Assembly: GCF_002563965.1 (NCBI RefSeq)
Contig: NZ_PDJF01000001.1
Coordinates: 1,364,001-1,428,000, forward strand
DNA from: Corynebacterium renale
GTDB taxonomy: Bacteria; Actinomycetota; Actinomycetes; Mycobacteriales; Mycobacteriaceae
Direction of reading: 5' to 3'
Length of the DNA: 64,000 nucleotides
Shown here: positions 27,478 through 36,705 of the stretch, in pieces
Position numbering within the stretch: the first letter of the stretch is position 1
How the letters are laid out: each line of letters begins with the position of its first letter
The notes under the pieces: generated by a model
Told to the model about the DNA's origin: nothing
Seen by the model: the letters and a program-made list of their open reading frames with translations, nothing else
Databases searched by the model: none
Translations under genes and position numbers: made by a program

Positions 27478-28728
27478 ATGACTTCACAGGTACTGGTACT
27501 TGCCCGTGCAGCCAAGCAGGTTGCGCCCATTGTCGCCACTTTGACCACCCCCGAAAAGAACGCGGTTCTGCACGCAGTGGCAGATTCGCTGATTGCGCGT
27601 CAAGAAGAGATCATCGCTGCAAACGCGCGCGATGTCGCCGCTGGGCGCGCGGCCGGAATGGGGGAGTCGCTCGTCGATAGGCTCTTGCTTGATGAAGCCC
27701 GCATTGCCGGCATTGCCGACGGCACCCGGCAGGTAGCTACTCTCGCCGACCCGGTCGGCGAAGTCTTGCGCGGGCGGACCATGGATAACGGCATTACGAT
27801 GAAACAGGTACGCGTACCGCTCGGGGTCATGGGCATGGTCTATGAGGCGCGCCCCAACGTTACTGTCGACGCCTTCGCGCTCGCCCTGAAATCCGGCAAC
27901 GTGGCTCTTTTGCGAGGCTCGAAATCCGCAGCGGAATCCAATACGGCACTAGTGCGCATCATGCAGGATGTCGTAGAAAAACATGGTTTACCACGCGAAG
28001 TGGTGCAGCTGCTTCCTTCAGAATCGCACGACTCTGTTCAGGACCTGATTACCGCCCGAGGCTTCGTAGACGTAGTCATTCCACGTGGCTCGGCTGCCCT
28101 GATTAACGCGGTGGTCGAAAATGCCACTGTCCCTACAATCGAGACCGGTACAGGCAACTGCCACGTCTATGTGGACGCTTCCGCTGACGTGGCTATGGCT
28201 ACCAAGATCGTGATTAACGGCAAGGTCCGCCGCCCCTCTGTGTGCAACGCGACCGAGACCCTCCTGCTGGATGCAGCACTTCCGCTGAGTTCTCAGTACT
28301 CCATCGTTTCCGCGCTGCAGTCAAAGGGCGTGACCATCCACGGTGACGTACAGCAGTTATCCGCGTTTTCCCGGGTAGTGCCTGCTACTGAAGAAGACTG
28401 GGCAGAAGAATACCTGTCTATGGATATTGCAGTGGCTCTGGTCGACGGGCTCAGCGGTGCAATCGAGCACATACGCGAATACAGCTCCGGGCATACAGAA
28501 GCAGTCGTAGCCTCCGACTACGAGGTCTGCCGCACCTTCGCCCAGGAAGTTGACGCCGCTGCTGTCATGATCAACGCCTCTACAGCCTTCACCGACGGTG
28601 AGCAGTACGGTATGGGCGCAGAAATCGGCATTTCTACGCAGAAGCTACACGCCCGTGGGCCCATGGCGCTCCCAGAGCTGACCAGCACCAAATGGATCCT
28701 CGAGGGCACGGGGCAGACGCGCCCATGA
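27478..28728 (+). CDS. proA: Gamma-glutamyl phosphate reductase
   Basis: Second step of proline synthesis: NADPH-dependent reduction of glutamyl phosphate to the semialdehyde. The 416-residue length is normal. Motifs are VPLGVMGMVYEARPNVTVD, LRGSKSAAESN, VIPRGSAALI and the catalytic ETGTGNCHVYVD with Cys228; the C-terminus has GEQYGMGAEIGISTQKLHARGP. TACACT (27465-27470) ends seven bases before the ATG with no SD, so a leaderless transcript is likely. The stop overlaps the cutinase start. Confidence 0.97.
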   Translation: MTSQVLVLARAAKQVAPIVATLTTPEKNAVLHAVADSLIARQEEIIAANARDVAAGRAAGMGESLVDRLLLDEARIAGIADGTRQVATLADPVGEVLRGRTMDNGITMKQVRVPLGVMGMVYEARPNVTVDAFALALKSGNVALLRGSKSAAESNTALVRIMQDVVEKHGLPREVVQLLPSESHDSVQDLITARGFVDVVIPRGSAALINAVVENATVPTIETGTGNCHVYVDASADVAMATKIVINGKVRRPSVCNATETLLLDAALPLSSQYSIVSALQSKGVTIHGDVQQLSAFSRVVPATEEDWAEEYLSMDIAVALVDGLSGAIEHIREYSSGHTEAVVASDYEVCRTFAQEVDAAAVMINASTAFTDGEQYGMGAEIGISTQKLHARGPMALPELTSTKWILEGTGQTRP

Positions 28729-29627
28729 TCCGTCACATAACAGCTCTTTCGGCTGCATTCCTTGTCGCAGCGGGAGTGGGGACCGGTGGCGTCGCAGCGG
28801 CGTCCGCGGCATCCCCCGAAATAGAGCGAACTCACACGTGCGCCCAGACGGTAGTCCTGGTGGCCCGTGGTTCTGACCAAAACACTGACGGAAAAGATAT
28901 CCTGCCACGCCAGACCAGCGCCGGATACTCTAACGGTTACGAAGGCGAAAACCTGCGCGCCCTCGTAGACACAGTCCGCTGGGGTCCTAGAACCCGCATT
29001 CTCCCGCTCGACGCAGACGCCTACCCAGCAGATATGCAACTACCCACTCTCTTCGAGGGCGAAGAAGAGGTAGAACTATCCAGCGCGGCGCTACGCATCG
29101 GCGAGGTGATACGCAACCGGCCCGCAGAAGGCTACCTGGCGTATTCCCTCGAAGCCACGCGACGCTCCCTAGAACGCGGAGCAGCAGGTTTGGTTGCCCA
29201 GGTTGACGCTGTCGAAGCGACTGGTTGCCGGCCCAATTACGTCATTATCGGGTACTCCCAAGGGGCCGTGCTTGCCCAAATGCAAGAAAAAACCATCCGC
29301 GACCGCACCCACGGACGCCTCCGTGGTGTGGTGTACGTAGGAAACCCACTGCTGCGCCCCGGCGAATCTCGCGTCGGGGGCGCAAACGGAAATGGTGCAC
29401 TTGCAGGGTGGACCGGAATACACATCCCCGGCCTGCCCACTACAGAAGCAGCATGGGATGTCCCACGCCTGAATTACTGCATCCCAGGGGACTTCGTGTG
29501 CGATGCCACTCTCGGTCACGCCCTTGAGGCCTTGGCCAACGCATCAGGAGTGCACGCTGAATACTTCACCACCCCGCGAGAATCGGATCAGGTGGTCGTC
29601 GACACGCTAGAGGAGTGGACATCGTGA
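28725..29627 (+). CDS. Secreted cutinase family esterase
   Basis: A 300-residue exported alpha/beta hydrolase. It has a signal peptide (residues 1-27, ending ASAASP) and then [17 protein letters not shown] typical of the family. The nucleophile is in GYSQG with Ser178. Later come a Cys pair ([11 protein letters not shown]) with the catalytic Asp and His near LGHA or HAEYF. Mycolata cutinases hydrolyse esters and some lipids at the cell envelope. It overlaps proA by four bases (ATGA) and nadD by four (GTGA), so it sits inside a tightly packed operon. Confidence 0.88.
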   Translation: MIRHITALSAAFLVAAGVGTGGVAAASAASPEIERTHTCAQTVVLVARGSDQNTDGKDILPRQTSAGYSNGYEGENLRALVDTVRWGPRTRILPLDADAYPADMQLPTLFEGEEEVELSSAALRIGEVIRNRPAEGYLAYSLEATRRSLERGAAGLVAQVDAVEATGCRPNYVIIGYSQGAVLAQMQEKTIRDRTHGRLRGVVYVGNPLLRPGESRVGGANGNGALAGWTGIHIPGLPTTEAAWDVPRLNYCIPGDFVCDATLGHALEALANASGVHAEYFTTPRESDQVVVDTLEEWTS

Positions 29628-30232
29628 GTACGCCACGAATCGGAATCATGGGCGGAACTTTCGACCCAATTCACCACGGCCACCTCGTCGCTGCCAGCGA
29701 AGCAGCCGACCGGTTCAACCTTGACCGTGTCATCTTCGTACCGACCGGACAACCCTGGCAAAAAGCGGACCGGCACGTCAGCCCCGCCGAACACCGGTAC
29801 CTCATGACGGTCATCGCCACCGCCTCTAACCCGCGGTTTACGGTTTCCCGCGTAGACATCGACCGCGGGGGAGACACCTACACCGTGGATACCCTGCGCG
29901 ACATACAGGCTCTGTACCCAGACGCCGAACTCTTCTTTATCACCGGTGCTGATGCCATCTCCAGCATCGTCACCTGGCGCGACTGGGAAGCAATGTTCGA
30001 GCAAGCCCACTTCGTAGGCGTCACTCGCCCCGGATACGGATTAAGCGAAGAAATCCTGCCCGAAGTCACCCGCGAACGTGTCACGCTGATTGATGTCCCC
30101 GCGCTCGCCATCTCATCCACCGACATCCGCAACCGCGCCGCCCAAGGCCGACCGGTGTGGTACTTGGTCCCCGACGGTGTGGTCCAGTACATAGCCAAAC
30201 ATCGGTTGTACAGTGCGAATGCGGAGCGCTAG
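29624..30232 (+). CDS. nadD: Nicotinate-nucleotide adenylyltransferase
   Basis: Forms deamido-NAD from NaMN and ATP. The 202-residue protein carries [15 protein letters not shown] (nucleotide-binding HxGH), [24 protein letters not shown] and the ISSTDIRNR motif. GTG at 29624 is chosen: AGGAG lies eight bases before and the GTG overlaps the cutinase stop. An in-frame GTG at 29615 is less likely. In mycobacteria and corynebacteria nadD is followed by rsfS and gpgP, as here. Confidence 0.96.
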   Translation: MSTPRIGIMGGTFDPIHHGHLVAASEAADRFNLDRVIFVPTGQPWQKADRHVSPAEHRYLMTVIATASNPRFTVSRVDIDRGGDTYTVDTLRDIQALYPDAELFFITGADAISSIVTWRDWEAMFEQAHFVGVTRPGYGLSEEILPEVTRERVTLIDVPALAISSTDIRNRAAQGRPVWYLVPDGVVQYIAKHRLYSANAER

Positions 30233-30305
30233 ACTGTCACTGACTAATGACGCATACCCGGGCAGGAAAACTGATGAGCCCGGGCACAAACAATAAAGGA
30301 ACTGT

Positions 30306-30773
30306 GTGACTGTTTCGGAGAAATCCAGCACCCTGGCAGGCATCGCGGCACGTGCTGCCGACGAACGCAAGGGCGAAAATATCGTAGCCATCGACGTTTC
30401 CAACGTCATGGCCATTGCCGACGCCTTCGTGATCGTCTCTGCATCCAACGAACGCCAAGTACGCGCCATCGTTGAAGAAATCGAAGACGACCTCACCGCG
30501 GCCGGCGAAGAACCACTACGCCGCGAAGGCAACCGCGAAAACCGGTGGGTCCTCCTCGACTACGGCGGACTTGTCGTCCACGTCCAACGCGAACAAGAAC
30601 GCGAATTCTACGGCCTCGACCGCCTCTACCGTGACTGCCCGCTCATCGAAGTTGAGGGCATCCCCGAGCAACAGCGCCCCGGCGAATGGGAAGAAACTGT
30701 TGACACCCGCACAGTCGACAGCATCGACGACATCCCACTCGCCCAAGGCAGCCCCATCGAAGGCGAGCTGTAG
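30306..30773 (+). CDS. rsfS: Ribosomal silencing factor RsfS
   Basis: A 155-residue protein. RsfS binds L14 and blocks 30S-50S joining in starvation. It has the family pattern ADAFVIVSASNERQVRAI, WVLLDYGGLVVHVQ and REFYGLDRLYRDCP. The C-terminal 40 residues are an acidic extension. GTG start after AAAGGAAC. The 73-base gap after nadD holds a hairpin CCCGGGC(30257-30263)/GCCCGGG(30278-30284). gpgP follows after six bases. Confidence 0.96.
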   Translation: MTVSEKSSTLAGIAARAADERKGENIVAIDVSNVMAIADAFVIVSASNERQVRAIVEEIEDDLTAAGEEPLRREGNRENRWVLLDYGGLVVHVQREQEREFYGLDRLYRDCPLIEVEGIPEQQRPGEWEETVDTRTVDSIDDIPLAQGSPIEGEL

Positions 30774-30779
30774 ACTCCC

Positions 30780-31475
30780 GTGAAACCCCGCCAGATACTG
30801 CTGCTCCGCCACGGGCAGACGGACTACAACGCTAGCGGCCGGATGCAAGGCCACCTGGATAGTGTGCTTTCCGACGTCGGGCGCAACCAAGCCAACGCCG
30901 TCGGCGAACTTCTCGCGCAGCACACCCCACGTGTCTCCCGCATCGTCTCGTCTGATCTCATGCGGGCGGCCGACACCGCACGGATCGTCGCGAAGCATCT
31001 TGACCTTGAGGTCCAGTTAGACGAACGCCTCCGCGAAACTAACCTGGGCACGTGGCAAGGTATGGCACACACCGAGGTTGACTCCACCTACCCTGGCCAG
31101 CGGGCAATCTGGCGTCACGACGCCACCTGGGCACCACCAGGCGGCGAATCTCGCGTCGATGTGGCACGCCGCGCGCTGCCGGTCGTCGAGGAATACATGG
31201 CCACCGAAGATGGCTGGGATTCCGGCGCCCTTCTCATCGTCGCTCATTCGGGCACAATCATTGCTCTGACTTCGGCACTGTTGGGGCTAGACCACGGGCA
31301 GATTCCGCTGCTCTCCGGTATGGGGAATACCCGGTTTGCGCAGCTGACGGCGCGTCCGGCCTTTAACCGTGAAGCACTAGAGGCCTCCCTGCGCGATGGT
31401 GCTGAGTCCGTAGCACCCACCTTCGAAAGTGCACCTGCCCAGTGGTACCTCGACGGGTGGAACCTGGGGGCATAA
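30780..31475 (+). CDS. gpgP: Histidine phosphatase, probable glucosyl-3-phosphoglycerate phosphatase
   Basis: A 231-residue phosphoglycerate-mutase-like enzyme with LLLRHGQTDYN (phosphohistidine), LRETNLGTWQG and the second His in VAHSGTI. The position after nadD-rsfS matches Rv2419c, the GpgP of M. tuberculosis, which dephosphorylates glucosyl-3-phosphoglycerate on the path to methylglucose lipopolysaccharide. The family is certain; the specific substrate comes from synteny. The stop overlaps the degV start (TAATG). Confidence 0.85.
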   Translation: MKPRQILLLRHGQTDYNASGRMQGHLDSVLSDVGRNQANAVGELLAQHTPRVSRIVSSDLMRAADTARIVAKHLDLEVQLDERLRETNLGTWQGMAHTEVDSTYPGQRAIWRHDATWAPPGGESRVDVARRALPVVEEYMATEDGWDSGALLIVAHSGTIIALTSALLGLDHGQIPLLSGMGNTRFAQLTARPAFNREALEASLRDGAESVAPTFESAPAQWYLDGWNLGA

Positions 31476-32284
31476 TGCCAGTACGTGTGGTCACAGACTC
31501 TTCCTCCGGGCTTCCGGCACAACTTGCAGAAGACCTGGGTATTACCGTCATTGACCTCCACGTCATGGACGGTGAAGAGGGGCGATCTACCTCTGGGCTG
31601 TCTGCGCTGGAACTGTGCGCCGCCTATGCCCGCCAACTCGAACGCGGCGGCGACGAAGGCGTTGTGGCGTTGCACCTCTCCCGTGAACTGTCCTCAACCT
31701 GGTCTGCCGCAGACACCGCGGCTGCTATCTTCGACGGATCCGTGCGCGTCATAGACAGCGGGACGGCCGGCATGACCATGGGCGCAGCAGCTATGGCCGC
31801 CGCCAAAATCGCCGCCGACGGCGCCACGCTAGACGAGGTCTACGCCATGGCCCGGGACACGCTCGACCGCTCCCAAACGTGGCTTTACCTCAACAAGATT
31901 GATGATCTGCGCAAATCCGGGCGGATTTCCGCAACGACCGCCATGGTGTCTGCCGCTCTGGCAACCAAGCCGATTATGACCATTCACGACGGCAAGCTGG
32001 AACTTGCGGCCAAAACCCGCACCCAAACCAAGGCCTTCTCCCGGCTTGTTGAAATGATCGTGGAACGCGCTGGTGGCGAACCCGCTTTTGTAGCCATTCA
32101 AGATGCTTTCGCGCCGGAATCTGCTCACCACCTCCAAGACATTCTGGAATCAGCCATGCCATCAGGCACCAGCTACATGCGCGTGCCACTTACTGATGTG
32201 CTCGCTGTACACACCGGGACCGGCGCATTGGGAATTTCCGTAGTATTTTCTACCCACCCAGACGACCTACCTGTGGATAACTAG
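31475..32284 (+). CDS. DegV family fatty-acid-binding protein
   Basis: A 269-residue protein starting VRVVTDSSSGLP, with LHLSRELSSTWSAADTAA, VIDSGTAGM and LYLNKIDDLRKSGRIS. These are the DegV fold's lipid-pocket motifs. DegV/FakB proteins present fatty acids to a kinase, but FakA is not nearby. ATG overlaps the gpgP stop, so it is the last gene of the nadD operon. Confidence 0.92.
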   Translation: MPVRVVTDSSSGLPAQLAEDLGITVIDLHVMDGEEGRSTSGLSALELCAAYARQLERGGDEGVVALHLSRELSSTWSAADTAAAIFDGSVRVIDSGTAGMTMGAAAMAAAKIAADGATLDEVYAMARDTLDRSQTWLYLNKIDDLRKSGRISATTAMVSAALATKPIMTIHDGKLELAAKTRTQTKAFSRLVEMIVERAGGEPAFVAIQDAFAPESAHHLQDILESAMPSGTSYMRVPLTDVLAVHTGTGALGISVVFSTHPDDLPVDN

Positions 32285-32346
32285 GGTCTTCGTACCATTA
32301 TCCACAGATTTTTCGCGCTTCCGCTCGCCGACATGGCCGAAATGTC

Positions 32347-32352
32347 TAGCGT
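32347..32352 (+). promoter_or_regulatory. -10 element of comEA (leaderless)
   Basis: TAGCGT is followed by GAGGGC and then the comEA ATG. The same GAGGGC-ATG arrangement occurs before the small leader ORF at 51533. Confidence 0.4.
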
Positions 32353-32358
32353 GAGGGC

Positions 32359-33072
32359 ATGGCACCATTACCACTGGACAGACTCCGCGACCTCACCGCC
32401 CCAACAGGCCAAGAAGACCTCCTAACCGTCAGCTATACCGCACCCCGAATTGGAGTGGGCGCTAAGCAAGGGCGGATCGCAGCAGGGCTCCTGGCAGGCC
32501 TTGCGGTAGCGGTCGTCGGCTGGTTCTTTATGACTTCTCCCGGCGAGGAGCCCATCGACACCGCACTGGTCAGCAGCGCTGGCGCCTCTTTGTCAGCGGG
32601 AACATCTCCGCCAGCAAGCGGGGAAGAGACCGTGGTGGTCTCAGTCATCGGACACGTAGAAAATCCTGGCCTGGTCACCCTAGCTCCCGGTGATCGTATT
32701 TTTCACGCCCTGGAGCAAGCCCGACCGCTTCCTGACGCCGACTTCCACGCCCTGAACCAGGCACGCAAACTGGTCGACGGGGAACAAATCGTGGTTTACC
32801 GGGTCGGGGAAGCCCCGGTAGAACCAGCCCTACCACCTGGCGAGCCCGCCCCCGGAGGCGGGAGCGGAGGCGGGAGCGGGGGAGGAGTTTCCTTGAACAC
32901 CGCGACAGCCGCTGAACTGGAAACCTTGAAGGGCGTGGGCGCTGCCACCGCCCAGGCGATCATCACGTACCGGGAGCAAAACGGCGGATTCCGCACGGTG
33001 GATGACCTGCTCAACGTGTCCGGTATCGGCCCGGCCAAGTTCGCAGCAATCAAAGATTCCGTCACGCTATGA
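32359..33072 (+). CDS. comEA: ComEA family DNA-binding protein
   Basis: A 237-residue membrane-anchored DNA receptor protein. It has an N-terminal cytoplasmic segment, one membrane helix (about residues 40-57), a SLBB-like domain (VVVSVIGHVENPGLVTLAPGD) and a Gly/Ser linker. The helix-hairpin-helix pair SLNTATAAELETLKGVGA and LLNVSGIGPAKFAAI completes it. It overlaps comEC by four bases. Whether the organism is transformable cannot be told. Confidence 0.93.
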   Translation: MAPLPLDRLRDLTAPTGQEDLLTVSYTAPRIGVGAKQGRIAAGLLAGLAVAVVGWFFMTSPGEEPIDTALVSSAGASLSAGTSPPASGEETVVVSVIGHVENPGLVTLAPGDRIFHALEQARPLPDADFHALNQARKLVDGEQIVVYRVGEAPVEPALPPGEPAPGGGSGGGSGGGVSLNTATAAELETLKGVGAATAQAIITYREQNGGFRTVDDLLNVSGIGPAKFAAIKDSVTL

Positions 33073-34697
33073 GTGATCTCAGGCTCGTCCCCGCAGCGGT
33101 GCTCGTGTGGGCGTGCACGTGGTGCGTATTATGCGGCTTTTCGCTGGTTGCGGCTGTAATTCTAGTACTTAACGTGGCGGTGTGGCTGTGGTTCGGCAAA
33201 ACCGGCCAGGTCTGGTTGAGTACCGCTGCCGGTGCGAGTGCAGCCGTGGTCGCGGTGATGCGCATGGCGCGTGCGCAGGCTTACCGGTGGTCCGGGAGCG
33301 CGGTGGGTACGGTCGGCGGGCAACCTCGCGAAGGGCGGCATGGCTGGTTAGTCCGCGTGGCTATCGACGACCATCCGGGCACCATCCCGGTATTCGTCAA
33401 GGACGCCACGGGTCTTGAACCAGGCGCGGTGGTGCGCGTAGCGGGTGCAGCCAAGCCTAGTGAGCGCCCTGGCCTGGAAACTTTCACTGTCCGCGGGGAT
33501 ATTCAGGTTCTCCAACCTCCGGAAGGCCTGGCGGGATGGGCAGCAAGCGTCCGGGAGCAGTTTCAGGGGGTCGTGGTTGCCCACGCCCCGGATTTTGCCC
33601 AGGGTCTGCTGCCGGGCATGGTTCTTGGCGATACTTCTTTGCAATCCGCCGCAGAAAAACAGGCGTATATCGATACCGGCCTTTCACATCTGAGCGCGGT
33701 GAGCGGGGCAAACGTGACGGTGGTGACTACCGCGGTCGCGCTCGTGCTACGCGCCGTAGGCTGCGGGCCCCGCGCCCAATTAGCTGGCGCGGCGGTGGCG
33801 TTGGGTGGATTCGTCGTCCTCATCGGTGTGGAACCGTCGGTCCTGCGCGCGGCCGTAATGGGGGCTGTCGGGCTCCTCGCTGTGGTGTATTCCACCCGCA
33901 TGCAACCTATCCACGGTGTCTGTCTTGCCGTCATCGGATTAGTGTTGTGGGACTGCCAGCTAGCGGTGCAGTGGGGTTTCGCGCTTTCTGTCGCGGCGAC
34001 GGTGGGGATCGTGGTGCTTTTCCCGCTGATGTATCGCGCACTCGGGGCGTTCGGGTGGCCGGATATTCTTACGGCAGCTGTTGCGGTGGCTCTTGCTGCC
34101 GACGCCGCCACCGCACCCGTCGTCGCTGCGATGGCAGGTCACGTACCGCTGACTGGCGTATTCGCTAACGTGCTGGTTGCTGCAGCCGTCACCCCTGTGA
34201 CCGTGCTGGGCATGTGCGCGGTGATCCTCATGCTACTGCCCGGCGGCCTCGAATCGGTGGTGTTGTGGCCCACGTACCCGTGCACGTGGTGGATCTACAC
34301 TGTGGCGCACTCCGTAGCGGAGCTGCACCAACCGGTCGCGGCAACCGCCTTGTGGGTGCTCGTAGTCTACGGCTGGGTCCTCTATCTCTTCGGGACTGAT
34401 CGCACCCGCATAGTTCTCGGGACAGCGGGTGCGATCAGCGTTATCTTCCTGGCCACACTGGGATGGCGGCAGCTCACAAGCGGGTTGCATCCTGTGCAGC
34501 TGCGTCCTGAGGATGTGGGGGTCGTTGCTACGCTCGACCAGGTTTCCAAGGACGCCCCGCCCGGTATAAAAGTGTGGGTGGTTGAAGTGGGCGTCGAGAA
34601 GCCTACAAAGACTGCGGGCGGAATTCCTATCATCAGCCCGGACTCGAAACTCTCCCAGACTGCCGACGGCGCTTGGTATATCGATGTGGCACGATAG
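33069..34697 (+). CDS. comEC: ComEC/Rec2 family channel protein without metallo-beta-lactamase domain
   Basis: A 542-residue polytopic protein with the DUF4131-like N-terminal OB segment and the Competence domain (LLPGMVLGDTS, GLSHLSAVSGANVTV, APVVAAMAGHVPLTGVFAN). After the last helix only about 80 residues remain. The C-terminal metallo-beta-lactamase domain of longer ComEC proteins (about 750 residues) is missing. The frame is intact and holA starts just after it, so this is a natural short form. Confidence 0.92.
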   Translation: MSDLRLVPAAVLVWACTWCVLCGFSLVAAVILVLNVAVWLWFGKTGQVWLSTAAGASAAVVAVMRMARAQAYRWSGSAVGTVGGQPREGRHGWLVRVAIDDHPGTIPVFVKDATGLEPGAVVRVAGAAKPSERPGLETFTVRGDIQVLQPPEGLAGWAASVREQFQGVVVAHAPDFAQGLLPGMVLGDTSLQSAAEKQAYIDTGLSHLSAVSGANVTVVTTAVALVLRAVGCGPRAQLAGAAVALGGFVVLIGVEPSVLRAAVMGAVGLLAVVYSTRMQPIHGVCLAVIGLVLWDCQLAVQWGFALSVAATVGIVVLFPLMYRALGAFGWPDILTAAVAVALAADAATAPVVAAMAGHVPLTGVFANVLVAAAVTPVTVLGMCAVILMLLPGGLESVVLWPTYPCTWWIYTVAHSVAELHQPVAATALWVLVVYGWVLYLFGTDRTRIVLGTAGAISVIFLATLGWRQLTSGLHPVQLRPEDVGVVATLDQVSKDAPPGIKVWVVEVGVEKPTKTAGGIPIISPDSKLSQTADGAWYIDVAR

Positions 34698-34702
34698 TGG
34701 GC

Positions 34703-35653
34703 ATGCAACAGGTGCACGTGATTATTGGTGGCGACGAATTCCTCCGGCAACGCCACAAGGACGCCATCATCGCCGCCGTGCGGGAACAATCGCCAGACCC
34801 GCAAGCACTCACCGTGACCTCGATGAACGCCTCCGATCTCAGCCCGTCTGAATTGATCGAAGTTATGAGCCCCTCCCTGTTTAGCGAGGACCGCGTCGTA
34901 GCTATCAATGTTGCGGACACCACAGGTAAAGAAGGCGCTGACCTGACTCTGGAAGCAGCTAAAGATCCGGCCCCCGGAATCGTGGTCATCATCCAACACA
35001 CTGGCGGCGGGCGAGCCAAACGCCTCGTCGCCCCGCTGAAGAAACTTGGCCAGTTCTACGACGCCTCGCCACTACGCCCCAAAGACTTGCCTGGATGGGT
35101 GCGCGCCGAATTCAACAGCCACGGCCGCAACGTCACCCCGGACGTCGTCCACGCCCTACTTGAAGGCGTGGGCTCTGACCTCCGCGAACTCGCCTCTGCC
35201 GTCGAACAATTGGACAGCGACGTCGACGGCGACATCACCGTCAGCGACGTGCGCGCCTACTACTCGGGTGTTGCCGAAGTCTCCTCCTTCGACATCGCCG
35301 ACTGGGCAGTCTCCGGTCAGACCGGCCGGGCGGTTTCAGCCGCGCGCCGGGCCCTCCAGCTCGGTGAATCCCCGGTCGCCATCGCAGCGGCGCTGAGCAA
35401 CAAGATTTCTCTTATCGCGCGTCTGTATTCGCTGCGTGGGCGTGTCGACGGGCGTGCGTTGGCCAGCCAGGTGGGTGGGCACCCTTTCGTTATTGAAAAG
35501 ACCGCCCCAATTGCCCGCCGGTGGAGCGGGGAGAACGTCAGCCGCGCTGTCATCCTCATGGCAGACCTCGACGCTGCGGTCAAAGGCCAAGGCGGTGAAC
35601 CCGAATACGCGTTGGAAGCAGCAGTGCGCGCCATTGCGGAGATGGCAGGCTAA
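34703..35653 (+). CDS. holA: DNA polymerase III subunit delta
   Basis: A 316-residue clamp-loader subunit that opens the beta clamp. It starts MQQVHVIIGGDEFLRQRHKD, with LFSEDRVVAINV, a degenerate P-loop region, WVRAEFNSHGR and the C-terminal PFVIEKTAPIARRW followed by AVKGQGG. The comEA-comEC-holA order is usual in actinobacteria. The ATG at 34703 lies six bases after the comEC stop; longer frames would overlap comEC. Confidence 0.95.
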   Translation: MQQVHVIIGGDEFLRQRHKDAIIAAVREQSPDPQALTVTSMNASDLSPSELIEVMSPSLFSEDRVVAINVADTTGKEGADLTLEAAKDPAPGIVVIIQHTGGGRAKRLVAPLKKLGQFYDASPLRPKDLPGWVRAEFNSHGRNVTPDVVHALLEGVGSDLRELASAVEQLDSDVDGDITVSDVRAYYSGVAEVSSFDIADWAVSGQTGRAVSAARRALQLGESPVAIAAALSNKISLIARLYSLRGRVDGRALASQVGGHPFVIEKTAPIARRWSGENVSRAVILMADLDAAVKGQGGEPEYALEAAVRAIAEMAG

Positions 35654-35665
35654 GATACCTTTTCT

Positions 35666-36055
35666 ATGAGCACTTCCAACGAACTTCCCGAAGACGTCCA
35701 AGAACTGATCACCAAGCTCTTCAACTTCGCCCGCACCGGCGACACCACTTTGCTGGACTACATCGACCAGGGCGTGAACGTGGATCTGACTAACCAGGAC
35801 GGCAACACGTTCCTCATGCTCGCTGCCTACGCCGGGCAGTTAGACCTGGTCAAGGGGCTTATTGAGCGTGGCGCGGACGTCGATAAGACTAACGACCGCA
35901 ACCAGACCCCGCTTGCCGGTGTGATCTTCAAGAAGGAAGACGCCATCGTGGATGTGCTTCTCGACGCCGGCGCTGACCCCCGAGCCGGCCAACCGAATTC
36001 CATCGACACCGCCAAAATGTTCGGCCGAGATGACCTGGTGGAGCGCCTTTCATGA
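35666..36055 (+). CDS. Ankyrin repeat protein
   Basis: A 129-residue soluble protein with about three ankyrin repeats, for example NVDLTNQDGNTFLMLAAYAG, ERGADVDKTNDRNQTPL and DAGADPRAGQPNSIDTAKMF. It is a probable protein-interaction scaffold with no catalytic motif. It overlaps the LysE gene by four bases (ATGA), so the two are coexpressed. Confidence 0.9.
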   Translation: MSTSNELPEDVQELITKLFNFARTGDTTLLDYIDQGVNVDLTNQDGNTFLMLAAYAGQLDLVKGLIERGADVDKTNDRNQTPLAGVIFKKEDAIVDVLLDAGADPRAGQPNSIDTAKMFGRDDLVERLS

Positions 36056-36696
36056 CACCGAGCGCCCTGCTTTCTGTCGCGGCGCTCAACCTCGTGGGCG
36101 TGGCGTCGCCAGGCCCAGACGTGATGCTGATCATCCGAACCGCTACGCGTAGTCGCGTGCATGCGGTAGCGGCGTCGTTAGGCATCCATATCGGGGTGCT
36201 GATGTGGGAAATCCTGACCGTCGCCGGCGCGGCAGCCTTGTTCACCGTGTACCCGCAGCTAATTGGCTTCGTGGAAGTGTTCGGTGGCCTGTTCATCCTG
36301 TATATGGGTTATTCCATGCTGCGTAGCGGTTGGAAGAATCGGCACACGCCGCTGGGTGAGGGCGACGACGTCACCTCGGTCCTGGGTACCCCCGCCAAGG
36401 CGTTCCGTACTGGGTTGTTCACAAACCTGGCGAATCCAAAGATTGTGCTCTTCCTGACTGCTATCGTCGCGCCGGTCCTGCCGGCTTCGCCAAGCCTGGG
36501 GCAGACGGCGATTATCGTGGCCGCCCTGTTTTTCCCTTCGCTGCTGTACTTCCTGCTTATCTCGGTACTGCTCTCGGCGAAGGTGGTGCGCCAGCGCGTG
36601 CTAGGCTACGGTTCCTGGATCGACGTGGGCGCCGGCGTATTCTTCCTCGTCATGGGCGTTGTCCTGCTGGTCCGTGGGGTAGGGGAGTTTTTCTAG
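36052..36696 (+). CDS. LysE/RhtB family amino-acid exporter
   Basis: A 214-residue membrane protein with about six helices. The family motif NLVGVASPGPDVMLIIRTATR is near the N-terminus and GLFTNLANPKIVLFLTAI in the middle. It exports an amino acid or derivative, substrate unknown. It is coupled to the ankyrin gene. A MITE-like element begins ten bases after its stop. Confidence 0.92.
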   Translation: MTPSALLSVAALNLVGVASPGPDVMLIIRTATRSRVHAVAASLGIHIGVLMWEILTVAGAAALFTVYPQLIGFVEVFGGLFILYMGYSMLRSGWKNRHTPLGEGDDVTSVLGTPAKAFRTGLFTNLANPKIVLFLTAIVAPVLPASPSLGQTAIIVAALFFPSLLYFLLISVLLSAKVVRQRVLGYGSWIDVGAGVFFLVMGVVLLVRGVGEFF

Positions 36697-36705
36697 GGGC
36701 GCTGA

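Noticed and set aside
30257..30284. CCCGGGC/GCCCGGG hairpin between nadD and rsfS as a terminator or tRNA-like structure
   Set aside because: Seven base pairs with a 14-base loop, no T-tract and no tRNA features. The genes on both sides are normally cotranscribed.
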